Assembly: GCA_035048485.1 (NCBI GenBank)
Contig: CM068583.1
Location: forward strand, 43,615,042 to 43,679,041
Origin: Pteria penguin
Taxonomy: Eukaryota; Mollusca; Bivalvia; Pterioida; Pteriidae
Direction: 5' to 3'
Length of the DNA: 64,000 nt
A model generated the notes under the pieces. The model was not told the origin of the DNA. It worked only from the letters and a program-made list of their open reading frames with translations, and did not search any database. Made by a program: the position numbers and the translations under genes. Below are positions 40,401 to 49,500 of the stretch, piece after piece (position 1 is the stretch's first letter; every line of letters starts with the position of its first letter).

Positions 40401-43400
40401 GAGAAAACTATGGTACTTATCTGATGCAAGAATTTGATATGCCCATGATGTTTCCACTCAAAATGTACGAGTAGGGCTTAATGAGCAAGACAGAGGGAAT
40501 TCAGTCATCTGACTCATGGCATCCTGGCTTCATTCCCTCTTTACTGATCACTAGAGCCACATTTACCATTAAGATATTGATTCTGATAATGGAATCATTC
40601 TAAATTTAAAATGTAGGAGGGGTTAAAAAATATGTTACCAGGAAAATGTTTAGATCTAGTACAAAATTGACTGCAATTAAAATTATGATGAAATAATTGT
40701 CAACTTGTGAGATACTAATTTTTAGGAAGACCTACATTTCAAAATTTTATGAACTCTAAATTGAAAAATTTCATACATTTGGAGGAAAATATTGGTAATT
40801 ATAGGGCTGGGTGTGGATCTGGCAACTGGAGCAAAATACAACATAGAAAAATGCACAGATACTAAATACATTCTCCTCTTTCAAATTCAAATATGTTTCA
40901 CGAGGTTACAGATGTGTACTGGTGACATGATAAAATTCTCCAAGATTTTCATTAAAATGAAACTGTTAACACAATAACAAACTATACATACCATAAACTC
41001 TCCTCTTTTATATGCTTCTTCTTTGAAATCTTCAAGTGTTCCCAGAATGCTGTGCTCTATGAACTTCCCTTTACTATCAAAACGTGGTCCTGCATACTCT
41101 TAGGTACAAAAAGGAACAAGATGAAAACCATATCAAAGACATACCATATACATGTATATTATGTAAAACAATTAAGCTACATTCAATTTGTTGAAACTGA
41201 GACTTTTTCTTTTAATCCAGAGCATAGTGTTTCCCTGTGTTTGTTTCTTCTCTAATACTAAGTGATTCTCACCAGTATATTCTATAGGCTTCACTGGTGC
41301 ATCTTGTTCAGCTTTTCTCAGAACTTTCACTGTCCTCCTTTGACGATAAAGCAATATATATATAAATAGCAGTAAAATTTAGATTTACCGGGTATATTAA
41401 AGATAAAAGAAAAAGTTAAAAGGTCACTGATGTCAACTAAAAAGACTTCAGGAGTGCAGTCCTGCAAACTTTGTTTATTTCTCTCTCTAATAAATACAAA
41501 GAGCAAATACAATATGCCTCAGATGTTTTAATTTTTTTTCACTCTGATGAGAAAATCAAACATCAAGCTGTTTCCTTACACCATTTACTTAATACAGATT
41601 CTGTAAATCATTTACTTACAAATTTGCCAATCCTGGCAGTTTTCTAACTGCGAATGTTTTAAGAATTCTCTCTTCATCTTGTATATCACTTTTTTGCACC
41701 TCCTTCTTGATCTGAAGAGATATATCATTTAAAATACCAAATGTATTTCCAAATGTTTTTAAAATTTCAATTTAATTAGAGTTGACAGAAAACCAAAAAA
41801 AACTCAGTGGAATGGGGGACTTTCACATTGTTGCAACTATCAGATATGATTCCACAATTTGACCAAAAATGAAATAAAGATTCAAGGATTCCAGCTGAAG
41901 GGTCAAGTTTTAATGAGACTGAATATTATAAGAAAATGTACATCAAATGTCAAGATCAACCACAAAATCAAGGCTGCCAAATGTAAGCAAGTCATATTGA
42001 ATCTATATAGTGAAAAGTATGAAAGCTGTATCCCTTTAGGTATCATGAATATAACTCCTCTATGAGTTTTTGGAAAGTAGCTAAAACTTCAAGGTCAAGG
42101 TCTTCAGGTGATGATGACCTAAGTGAAAGCTCTGGCCATGAGGAATCTATATGTGAAATATCACAGTCTTATTCTGTATAGTTCAAAAGGAGTAGGCACG
42201 GTTAAATTTTTTTGTAAAGTAGATCAAAGTCCAAGATCAAGGTCATTAAGTCAAAAGGCATGACATTACATAAAAATTCTGGTCATGGGGAATCTATATG
42301 AGAAATACCATAATCCTGTTCCTTGCCGTTCAAAATATATTCTCTGGGTTAAAGGTTTCTACAAAGTAGGTCAAAATTTTGTGGATGCTGCCACTGAGGT
42401 TATGATAGTAGTTCTTCAAACTTTCATCATTTTAAATTGAAAAAAAAATTCTGATAAATCATCTATAGAAAATAGACAAAAAGTGAAAATAATGAAAGGT
42501 CATACATTATTTGAAAAAACTTAGAAAATCATTTTCATAATTGAAACTGAATCTTGTCTTTTATTTTCCACTTTACATTAGAATTCTTGAGAACTTTTAG
42601 TGGTAAGGTAAATGATGGAGTTTCAAGGTAAGTAAATGAAAATTGCATTCATGGATATATAACTCAACCAGTCAGTAAAAGTCAAATAATAAATGACTTT
42701 GTGACATAAAATCTTAATGCTTTTTCTACAAAAGAAAGCTGTAATCCTTGTTTCTGTACAAGGGCAGATCCAGGATTTTTTCAGGGGGGTCCAATAATTC
42801 AGCAGCCCAAAAACCCAAATTGTGATCAGAAGGTAGGTGGTTCGAAACCTATCTTTTCCCTTTTTTTCTTTTTTTTTATCAAGAACACTTTGTTTCTAAA
42901 TCTTATTTTAATTTAAAGGAAAAGCATCAGGGAAAGTATCGATGGCGCATACATTTAGGTACTGTGAAGATAAAATTTGTACTAAATATGCATATAACGG
43001 TATATTACTTTTATTAACAATGCTTTGAAAATCCCCACCCCCATTAGATCCGCCCTTGTTGTATGTGCATATATGTTTCATATATGGTTTCATATATGTA
43101 CATATATACTTCTTAAAATAAAAGAACCAAAAACTTTTACTTTGAGCAGTTCTGACTGCCTTATGACAAGTCTACTAATGTCTTTGGTAATTGGCTTGTC
43201 ATTGTCTTCGTTAGATTTTCCTTTTTCTTTTGCTGTTGCTTCCTGTCTATTTTTCCACTTTCCTAAATGATAAAAGGAATATTAAGTGATTTGTATCATA
43301 TATATCAAGTAACAAAGTAACACAGTGGTTGGAATGACCTCCTGAACACTCCTTTTATATGAGTATATTTCCATCACCAATATATTTTGAAATTATGAAG

Positions 43401-45976
43401 CAATGACACCATTTCAAACCAATAATATCTTGGAGTGGTATGAAACAATAACATTCAATAACAAAGCAAGAGACCCAAATGGGCCTATGACATTCATCTG
43501 AACACCTTGAGCACATGAGTAACTTAGACAGTATCAAAATGCTTTCTATAAGAATTTTCTTTTTCAGATATTTTACTTTCAAACCTTTGTACGGAACCCT
43601 GAGTATTTTATCCTTACCAAGTTTAATCAAAATCCTTACAGTGGTTCTGAAGAAAAGCTATTAAAGCATATTTTTATACACTATTGTATATCTCTTCCAC
43701 TTTTAATCTTAAGAAAATTGCACAAAATCCTGAAAATTATTATTTATTTCAATTAAATTGGTTAGAACTCATAGAATCAATGCAATTTAAACAATCTAAA
43801 ACAATACCTGAAAACATGCAAAAGGGCAAAAAGATGTCAAAAACGGTCCCAAATTTTATTTTGAATGGAACCAAAAACAAGAACACATCTTCAGACACCC
43901 TTATAGATCACTCTGATGCATTTATTTTTGTCAGTCAATGCAGTCCTCTGAAGAAGAAATTAGTCAAAGAGGGTAAATCAACACTAGTAAGGGAGCTTTA
44001 GTACTTCATCCCTGTAACCAATAACTGTCTTATCTGTGATGTTCTCAGAAAATAAAGCCATTGGAATTTGTGCAACATGCTGGCTTTATTTTCTTTGTAT
44101 ACAACAGTAAGACACTTATTTCTTAAAAAGTCACATCATGTGAATCCATCTTTGAACTATGAATAATAGGAACCCAAAGAACAGCTGGTTTAATTACAAA
44201 TTATTTAGTGTAAGATTTGTACATTTTTGAAAGTACCAAAAATTTATTCAAAAATATATTTGAAAAATTTCAAAACAATGAAACAATAGGTAAGACAATA
44301 ATAGAAATAATTGTAGATTCTGACATCCCCCTCTGTTCCAATTTTCAGTTTACATGTATAATAACTGGTACTTAAAGTGTTATGAAAACAAGGAAAAAGT
44401 TAAAAGATTGTAGATACGGTATGGCTGAAAAATACAGTGTGATAACGAATGATTTAGTAATATTAATAAATATTCTCTTCTCTTGTTAATGCTTACATTT
44501 ATTAAGAAATAACCGTGGAATATGTTTTAAAATTTTAAATATATGTCATAATCTTATCAACCTTTATAATTCTGTGTACAGTACCTTTTCTCTTTTCAAT
44601 TAATAAACATTAAGTGTTAGTAAGAAATAATTTAGATAATGATTGTATTAAACATATGATGTCACCTTACAATAGCATTGCTTTTATTCTTTTCTCATCA
44701 AGAGAATACATTTAGGATGTTAAAAAAGCTATTAATGCATAATAAACTACAAAATAATTTGCTACATATATGCTTTAATATTCTTATATATATTATAATT
44801 CAAAAGAATACTGAATATATATACATATATATAATTATGTCACACATATTTAAGAAACTTTATGAATATGTAAAGTTGGAAACATTAAACACAGTATCCG
44901 ATCAAAACATAATCAAATAATAATTCACTGTACTGAAATTTTATCTGAGATTCTAATTAAGACAAAATACTAATAATTAGTTATTAGACCTGGCATCCTT
45001 TCAATGCATTACATTGAGTGGTTGTAAGAATTATTTTTATATTTTAAAAGATTTTAACTAAATTCATCATAGTAATTAATATTGAGTGTGTCTTACATCA
45101 TTTTGTGGGAACAGTGATGTCATTTTGCCACTAAAAACTTTATGGTCCTGCAGTTAATGTTAAATTCAAATATTACATTGTATATCATAAGTGAAATTGT
45201 GTTGCAAATATACTAAGCATTATGAACTGCTCGTTATGTGGTGCAAGGATTGACGACACAGGCAATCGTATAGTAAGGGGTGGGTAGGGATGTTACTCCT
45301 AACACATAAATCCCTCCAGCTCCCCCACCTCCTAATAATATACGATTGCCTGTTCTTGACGAGAATGCACTAAAATAAATTATGGTGAAGTTACACCATT
45401 GTCTTAAGATCCGCCTTATCTGTTGCTATTCAAGATCCAGCACAATCTAGTGGCTATTCCAGCAGAACAATACCTAATCCAGACAGACACCAGGATAAGG
45501 GGACAACATACCTTTCGCATCCTAACAGTGAAAAAGGATGTATACCGGTTCTCCTTCTTCCCGCGTACCATCAGGGATTGGAACAGAAGTTAATTCCATC
45601 AGCAATGACATTGATCAGCATGTTCCTTGGAGGACTACCAGACTGCAGTGGGCAACATATCACCTGCCCACTTCAGTTTAGGATGAGGATCAAAGATTTT
45701 AACTTTTTAACTGTATCATACTGCCCCGTGAGGCTTTTATCTTGACTGCCACATGAAGTATAACACTCAACTTTTGAGTACACTTCGTATTGGAAGAAGA
45801 GGACTTCATTAGTGTAACAAATGCATCTTACCAACTGAAGCATGGACACTTTTTTCAACGTCTACTTCAGTTTTATGTCCAGGGGTTGATCCTGCTTCAG
45901 ACCGCTGACTTCCTGTAATTCCCTTTTTAGCCTTCGCTACGGACGAAATTTTCCCTGATCTACCTTTCTCTACCAT
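19447..45976 (-). CDS. MYCBPAP: MYCBP-associated protein, complete 21-exon model (938 aa)
   Basis: Coding exons in transcript order: 45832-45976, 43141-43262, 41620-41711, 41273-41337, 40992-41098, 39105-39234, 37541-37657, 37304-37370, 36781-36863, 32298-32410, 31147-31322, 27452-27653, 25355-25427, 24633-24820, 23566-23712, 23143-23262, 22495-22691, 21607-21725, 20852-20937, 20260-20652, 19447-19521. Every junction has GT/AG and the summed length, 2817 nt, is in frame from ATG to TAG. The product has a lysine-rich N-terminus, a 'PNFYPKWVDERCK' block near residue 240, and an Ig-like (ASH/MSP-type) region around 406-560 with ENIGSTALHYEW and NSAGIFQETWRF. An acidic stretch at ~656-675 precedes a lysine-rich region and a hydrophobic helical C-terminus. 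Family knowledge: vertebrate MYCBPAP is of similar length, binds the MYC-binding protein AMY-1 and acts in sperm tail and axoneme biology. Identification is by recalled similarity. The start has A at -3 and G at +4. The gene shares its upstream region with PEMT. Confidence 0.9.
19618..19846. mobile_element. MITE with GGGCCAGT-type inverted ends, in the MYCBPAP 3' region
   Basis: The left end 'gggccagtagttcgaaattt' with 'taaccactggttaa' is inverted at the right end as 'ttaaccactggttaaagttt' and 'cgaacaactggcccc'. Arms are about 38 bp and the interior AT-rich. It lies just upstream, on the minus strand, of the last MYCBPAP exon, so it is in the last intron. Confidence 0.75.
20720..20800 (-). 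mobile_element. Degraded tRNA-derived SINE head
   Basis: On the minus strand the segment reads as a tRNA-like unit: an A-box-like 'tggcctagcttgtgg', then a B-box-like 'gggtttgattcctgc'. It is too diverged to fold as a functional tRNA and sits in the MYCBPAP intron before the 393-bp exon. Confidence 0.5.
22038..22166 (+). repeat. 31-bp minisatellite, four copies
   Basis: The unit 'attaacaagtcaagacatac' plus 'actagctagct' repeats four times with few changes, in a MYCBPAP intron. Confidence 0.9.
23329..23342. repeat. Poly-G tract
   Basis: A run of about 13 G in an intron of MYCBPAP, followed by tggtgatgg. A second G-rich run lies at about 33719-33746. Confidence 0.85.
23880..24480 (-). repeat. 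Dispersed repeat of the GACC / GACGGACAGACAG class
   Basis: Starts near 'agttgtcagaagataacaga', carries two similar modules with 'cgtcttacagttaaaaagtta' about 120 bp apart, a 'tcatggtcaaggtcaaaag' core, and a 'gacagacggacagacag' run near 24400. A short poly-A-like context follows. No protein is encoded. Confidence 0.65.
25820..26240 (+). repeat. Tandem modules of about 130-170 bp in a MYCBPAP intron
   Basis: The phrases 'gtctgcatc', 'gtgtaagtttggtacttgta', 'tgtcca.aa.tgag' and 'cccaaa..agg' recur in order two to three times at decreasing spacing. The open frame at 25982-26236 is an artefact of this array. Confidence 0.6.
29038..29171. mobile_element. 134-bp palindromic MITE with TAA duplication
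   Basis: Ends GGAATGACATTAATAATT and its inverse, arms about 50 bp, flanked on both sides by TAA (29035-29037 and 29172-29174). A 3-bp TWA duplication is typical of PIF/Harbinger elements, so this is probably a Harbinger-type MITE. Confidence 0.8.
29430..29665 (-). mobile_element. tRNA-derived SINE, full-length copy
   Basis: Read on the minus strand it begins with a tRNA-like head: A box within 'gtgacctagtagatgtggtg' (rc of 29633-29652) and B box GGATTCGATTCC (rc of 29597-29608). A body with 'agacagtgaaaaccgaggtc' and 'taaaagatccctcactgctt' follows. Body copies occur at 18690-18830 and 61598-61830. The open frame at 29400-29741 is this element. Confidence 0.82.
29690..29890. repeat. TA / TATG / TGTA microsatellite
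   Basis: A TA run at 29695-29712 grades into TATG, TGTG and TGTA-rich sequence. Open frames on both strands here consist of low-complexity residues. Confidence 0.85.
30140..30780 (+). repeat. Tandem modules of about 130-150 bp ending in a GACGGAC run
   Basis: Three to four diverged modules with 'accaaatatcaatttaatat', 'gagataatgag.ggaaactg', 'aagaaattttctaagtccaa' and 'gggataac'. The last runs into 'gacagacggaccgacggacg' and 'tatgcccctccttctttga'. Same style as 37855-38310. Confidence 0.72.
31527..31737 (+). repeat. 19-bp minisatellite, about 11 copies
   Basis: The unit 'attcacactacaccatggc' repeats with 19-20 bp spacing and carries CCATGG in most units. Frames reading His/Thr-rich peptides here are repeat artefacts. 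Confidence 0.93.
32921..33655. mobile_element. pogo/Tigger-like non-autonomous element
   Basis: The left end is CAGTCGAAGTTG and the right end the inverse of CAGTTGACACTCGTTATCTC, bounded by TA on each side (32919-32920 and 33656-33657). Internal phrases 'cgacttatctgg' and 'cgacttatccggcttcgact' repeat in both orientations. No transposase frame is present. It belongs with 35809-36683. Confidence 0.72.
33719..33746. repeat. G-rich tract
   Basis: A GGGTGGGTGGGGGGTGGGG-type run on the plus strand. Four or more G-runs close together could form a G-quadruplex; this is inferred from base composition only. Confidence 0.7.
34180..34540 (+). repeat. Degenerate ~55-65 bp minisatellite
   Basis: Units made of 'aggttaacaracayagatrg', 'acaatcagagagacaggtca' and 'aaggcacagaaatcaga', about five to six copies with indels, in a MYCBPAP intron. 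The Lys/Thr/Asp-rich frame at 34113-34352 results from this array. Confidence 0.75.
35233..35640 (+). repeat. Dispersed repeat, copy 1 (paired with 43465-43985)
   Basis: Starts 'agaggcccaaatgggtctat' and shares, in order, 'cttgagca', 'agtatcagaa', 'attctttttcaga', 'gatgtcat', 'cctgaagaagtagtttgtca' and 'gggtaatc' with the second copy. The upstream stretch 34801-35230 starts 'ttgagcccaaggctcaggtg', a short hairpin that may be the true start. Class unknown. Confidence 0.65.
35809..36683. mobile_element. pogo/Tigger-like non-autonomous element (875 bp)
   Basis: The left end CAATCAAACCTCGTTATCTT is inverted at the right end (rc CAGTCAGACTTCGATATCTC), and TA flanks each side. Internal 'cgagatatc' phrases repeat in both orientations. 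A TA duplication with CAGTCRRACYTCG-type ends is typical of pogo/Tigger-type elements. Confidence 0.78.
37690..38320 (+). repeat. Tandem modules with 'gggcaataactctt', ~130-150 bp, three copies
   Basis: Repeated phrases 'taccaagtttcagttcartatgt', 'gagaaaaaagtctggaaaa' and 'gggcaataactcttrgaaaa', followed by 'cagacagacggacagataga' and 'ccccctacttcg'. This is a common organisation in bivalve intronic DNA. Confidence 0.75.
39290..39459. mobile_element. 170-bp pogo-like MITE
   Basis: Ends TAGTCAACCTGTTTTAAG on the left and, inverted, CAGTCAAACCTGTTTTAAG on the right, bounded by TA. It lies in the intron just before (in transcript order) the 130-bp MYCBPAP exon at 39105-39234, 56 bp from that exon's acceptor. 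Confidence 0.78.
41850..42400 (+). repeat. GACC-type tandem modules of about 150 bp
   Basis: The phrases 'caaggtcaaggtc', 'ggccatgaggaatctatatg' / 'ggtcatggggaatctatatg' and 'gaaatayca' recur about 150 bp apart, in the intron between the first two small internal exons of MYCBPAP. Confidence 0.65.
42759..43058. mobile_element. 300-bp MITE related to 6930-7083
   Basis: Left end CAAGGGCAGATCCAGGA, right end inverse of CAAGGGCGGATCTA. The immediate flanks are CTGTA and TTGTA, an imperfect 5-bp duplication. It ends 82 bp from the 122-bp MYCBPAP exon. Confidence 0.72.
43465..43985 (+). repeat. Dispersed repeat, copy 2 (paired with 35233-35640)
   Basis: Same ordered phrases as copy 1: 'agacccaaatgggcctatga', 'ccttgagcaca', 'agtatcaaaa', 'ttctttttcaga', 'agatgtcaaa', 'cctctgaagaagaaattagt' and 'gagggtaaat'. 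The 105-codon frame at 43684-44001 lies inside it and is not supported as a gene. Confidence 0.65.
45258..45353. mobile_element. 96-bp MITE with ACAGGCAATCGTATA ends
   Basis: Inverted ends ACAGGCAATCGTATA, a G-rich left interior and matching C-rich right interior. TTGACGA occurs on both sides (45250-45256 and 45356-45362) with one to two bases of offset, suggesting a 7-bp or longer duplication. Confidence 0.7.
45400..45660 (+). mobile_element. 3' remnant of a LINE ORF2, in MYCBPAP intron 1
   Basis: Translation on the plus strand reads LLFKIQHNLVAIPAEQYL, then a gap and SFFPRTIRDWN. This is the conserved tail of CR1/Jockey-type LINE reverse transcriptases (motif of type FFPRTIxxWN). The frame then breaks and continues in another frame. 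It lies 170 bp from the first MYCBPAP exon and antisense to that gene. Confidence 0.75.
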
Positions 45977-46591
45977 TTTAAAAACATTGTACGATACAAT
46001 AACATTGAATAAAATTATTTAAGCCAACGAATACGCGTGCACACTGGACTTAATAGCACCCGTATTGACCGTAACTGCATGATGCATTTGTTATTTGTGA
46101 TGTCATAACGTTAAATTTGATGTTTATGACGTCGACGTTGTATTGTAAATAATGATGCCGCAAAAGCCACAAGCGAGATAATGTCGCACAAGCGGCCCTT
46201 CACTTTATTGGAAGAAGATATATATATATGAAACAGAACATAGGCTTAAACTTATTTTCCATAAAACAATATTAACTTTACCTTCGAGGAAAGTTATCGA
46301 ACTTGAACTCTACTTTTACTTTCACTTTCAATTTATAGTAAACTGTACAGTACATGTTATGAAAACCATAGTTTCAATGGAATCTTTTACATTATTTCCT
46401 TGTTAATCTGTTTTGAAGTTACTGTCATGTAGGCTAATCTTATTGATTCTCCTCTCTGCTCTACTATCCCTACATTTAACCACCCGGTTTATTTCGTAAC
46501 TTTGTCTTAAGAAGCAGACGATACTGTCGATAGTACTATCAGTAAAAGACAGTATACTGAAAAGTAACAAACTATTATTGCCTCAGTTCAG
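45977..46591. promoter_or_regulatory. Shared upstream interval of MYCBPAP and PEMT
   Basis: The 615 bp between the two divergent start codons. It contains a CRE-like TGACGTC at 46127-46133 within 'tgacgtcgacgt' and no clear TATA box. Close head-to-head placement makes a bidirectional promoter likely; this is inference, and transcript starts are not visible. Confidence 0.55.
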
Positions 46592-49500
46592 ATGATAGAT
46601 CGAGACTGCTGCAGTTATAACACACCTGTTGTTGATTTATCAAAGGTATGGTTATAAAAAAACTTGTTTATTTTGCATATAGATCAGTTTACACCAAAAA
46701 ACAACTACCGGTACTGCGCCTTCAGGGGTCATTTGGACCTGTGTGGTTAAGACTTAAGTGCCACACAGGTCTCAGTTAAAGTTTGTCTAGACTTAATAAA
46801 TCTGGCCTTAGTTAAGTTTAGGGACCGGAGTTATAAAACCTAAAAATAAAGATTTTTGGTGTGGGTTTTTTGTAAAATGTGTACTTTATGCTCTTGGCCT
46901 CGTATTCTGCGCCCCTAGGCTAGATACACTTGCTTATGTTAACTCAGTTTGAAGAACAGATACATTCAACACTTTTAGACAGATCTTTACTCTATTAAAG
47001 GTGATACAATTTTTATTTGTTATCCAGTTGTATAAATAAGAAAAAACATAATGGCTTGAATGTCAACTTACCCATGCATCACCTGAATGGCAACTATGTC
47101 GGCTAATTTGAAGCTCTCGAGGTTACAGTGTATATAAAAATGAAACAGACTATAATTTTGGACAAAATTGATGTGAAGTGGAATTCTACAAAAAATTGAA
47201 TTACACAATAGTTGGCTCAGGGCCAATTGAACTAACAATATTGTTTCTTTGTATTGTAAACTAAATGATCATGATCGATCTACTGTTTTTCTTTTTCATT
47301 AGACCTTCTTACCTGTAGCTGATTCTATTTTCTTTAATTGTAAATAATTGAAGATAAAACAGAACTGGCCTCAAAAACGTGCACCGGTGTTTGCACGGAA
47401 GTGATTACAATGTCACAAAATGTGCAGCGCAGGATTAGCTGACGAGCAGAATAGGCCAACACAGCAGTACATGTTAGGATGTGTGTTCTGGAGGTTCCAG
47501 TGCTTACTTTTGTTACATTCATGCAGAGAACTGCATGACTTTTCGAAAAAAAATTGCAGGGCCCTAAGGACAGAGTTTCAGTGACATATTACACAAACAG
47601 AGACAGAATTATTCAGAATATTAAGTTTGTCAGTCTGAGACGAAAAAATAACAAAAATTCTCAATTATTCACATAAAATCTATTTCTCCTTAGCAAATTC
47701 ATCAATAGTTTTCAGTTGCTGAAGACTAATTTCTTTTGAAACAGTGTTCTTGATTACTTCACCAAGTGAGATGTATGATCCATCTGATTGACAATAGGAA
47801 TTAGTTGAGGACTAGAAGACTATTTCTCTGTATCTATCTCATGATCTGTATGGTAACTGGAAAGTAGCTTACTTTTGAGCAATGTTTATCCAGGATAAAT
47901 GAATTGCATGTAAACGAATGTTAGTCCCTTAGCAGCATTTAACTGTTTCGTTGATGTACAGTTAACAATATTGGATAGTATTATAATTCCAGTCTTCAAT
48001 GGTAGTTGAAACAAATGAGTTTTTAATTGTGTCAGCTATGAAAAGTCAGTAACTTGTGTCCTTATAAATGGTCTGGTGTTATATAAAAGAAGAGTCGGGA
48101 GGGATGGCTACCAGGTCATGTAAGATCTATTAATCGTTGGTCTCATCTACACTCTGATAATGGTTGCCACTAAAGGTTTTCCATCATTATTGACACACTG
48201 CTGTATCTGCTATAATCATTACAAGCAAAGCAGGATGCTAGATGTTGTAGATTCCCGAAGCGGATTTATGTCCTTTTTATGGTATGATAAGTTAGCTCTA
48301 TCACAAGTTTCCACTTTGAAATCCATGTTGGAGAGGTGTTAATATGTTACGGTGTACTGGATATTTCAATATATTCCTACATTATAATATGCCTGAGTGC
48401 TTTGCAACAGACACTTGTCAACAAGACTGGGCAGTATGGCAATATATTACCCTTTTTAAACATTGGGCGGATATTGGCATTCCTTCGGTTCAAAGAGGGT
48501 GTGCTGGTATGGAGACTTTGTTGGAATACATTAATGTTAACAGGTGCTAGTTCTGCTGCACAAGTTTTTAATGATGTATTAGGAATATTGTCTGGACCGT
48601 TAGCCTTATAGGTACCTAATTATCCCCTCACAACAGTGTTGGAGGGGTTATAGTATAATGCAGCCGTTCATATGTGGTTGGGTGAGTGAGTGGGTGATTA
48701 TGTACGTGCGAATGTACGAGAGTCCCTGACACTTCACCTTGTGGGCACAATACACACTACAGTTATTGCCCCATCACTTTCAAACTTCACATGTTACTTG
48801 TTGATGATGAGAGACAGAAACCTATTGATTTTGGGTCACGGTGCCAAAGGTCAAGGTCAACATTGGCAAACTGTCTGTGATTTTGCTGCCATGTGGGGGG
48901 ATTCCACACTTGGTGTTGCTTTTGTTTCCCTAGCAACTTTTCACTCCCATCTGCATATACCTTAATGTTCAACATTTTGGGGTAAGTTCTGCTTCTTGTT
49001 TAATGGTGGTAAAGGTGCATCTTTTTTTTCACAGTGAAAATGGATTTATATTGTTTATTTAGCAGTTTGGCTTTTGTTACACTATTCAGATGTAAAACAC
49101 CATCGCTTTTGATTCATTCTATTCTGAGGCTGTTGTGTCTGTTGGCTTTAATGTATTTCCAAAATGGCTTGTTGTTGCCTTCTTCCAGAAACTTTTCCAT
49201 GGTCTCATTTATGTAACTCCAATGTGCCTGTCTGATGTTTCTTTGAACTATACATTTCTGCTATTGATATATGTCCCATGCCTCACTTGTATTTAGCATT
49301 TTTGCCTTTGTATAAATTTGTGTTACTTTTGTATTTCTTTCCGGAGTTTTTCATTCATTCATGGCAAATTGTCTCTCTTTGATGTTAATTTAATCGATAG
49401 AATGTTTTTGTTCATGATCGATGTTTGTTAGGCCCACTTTCATAATTTGGTCCATTTTGTTTCTGTTATTGTCATTCCAGTTCATGATATCATTTCCTAA

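Noticed and set aside
43684..44001. 105-codon plus-strand frame
   Set aside because: It lies in a dispersed repeat whose other copy at 35233-35640 lacks the frame.
48336..48611. 91-codon and overlapping 68-codon plus-strand frames
   Set aside because: They are antisense to the LINE reverse-transcriptase remnant, which explains their openness.
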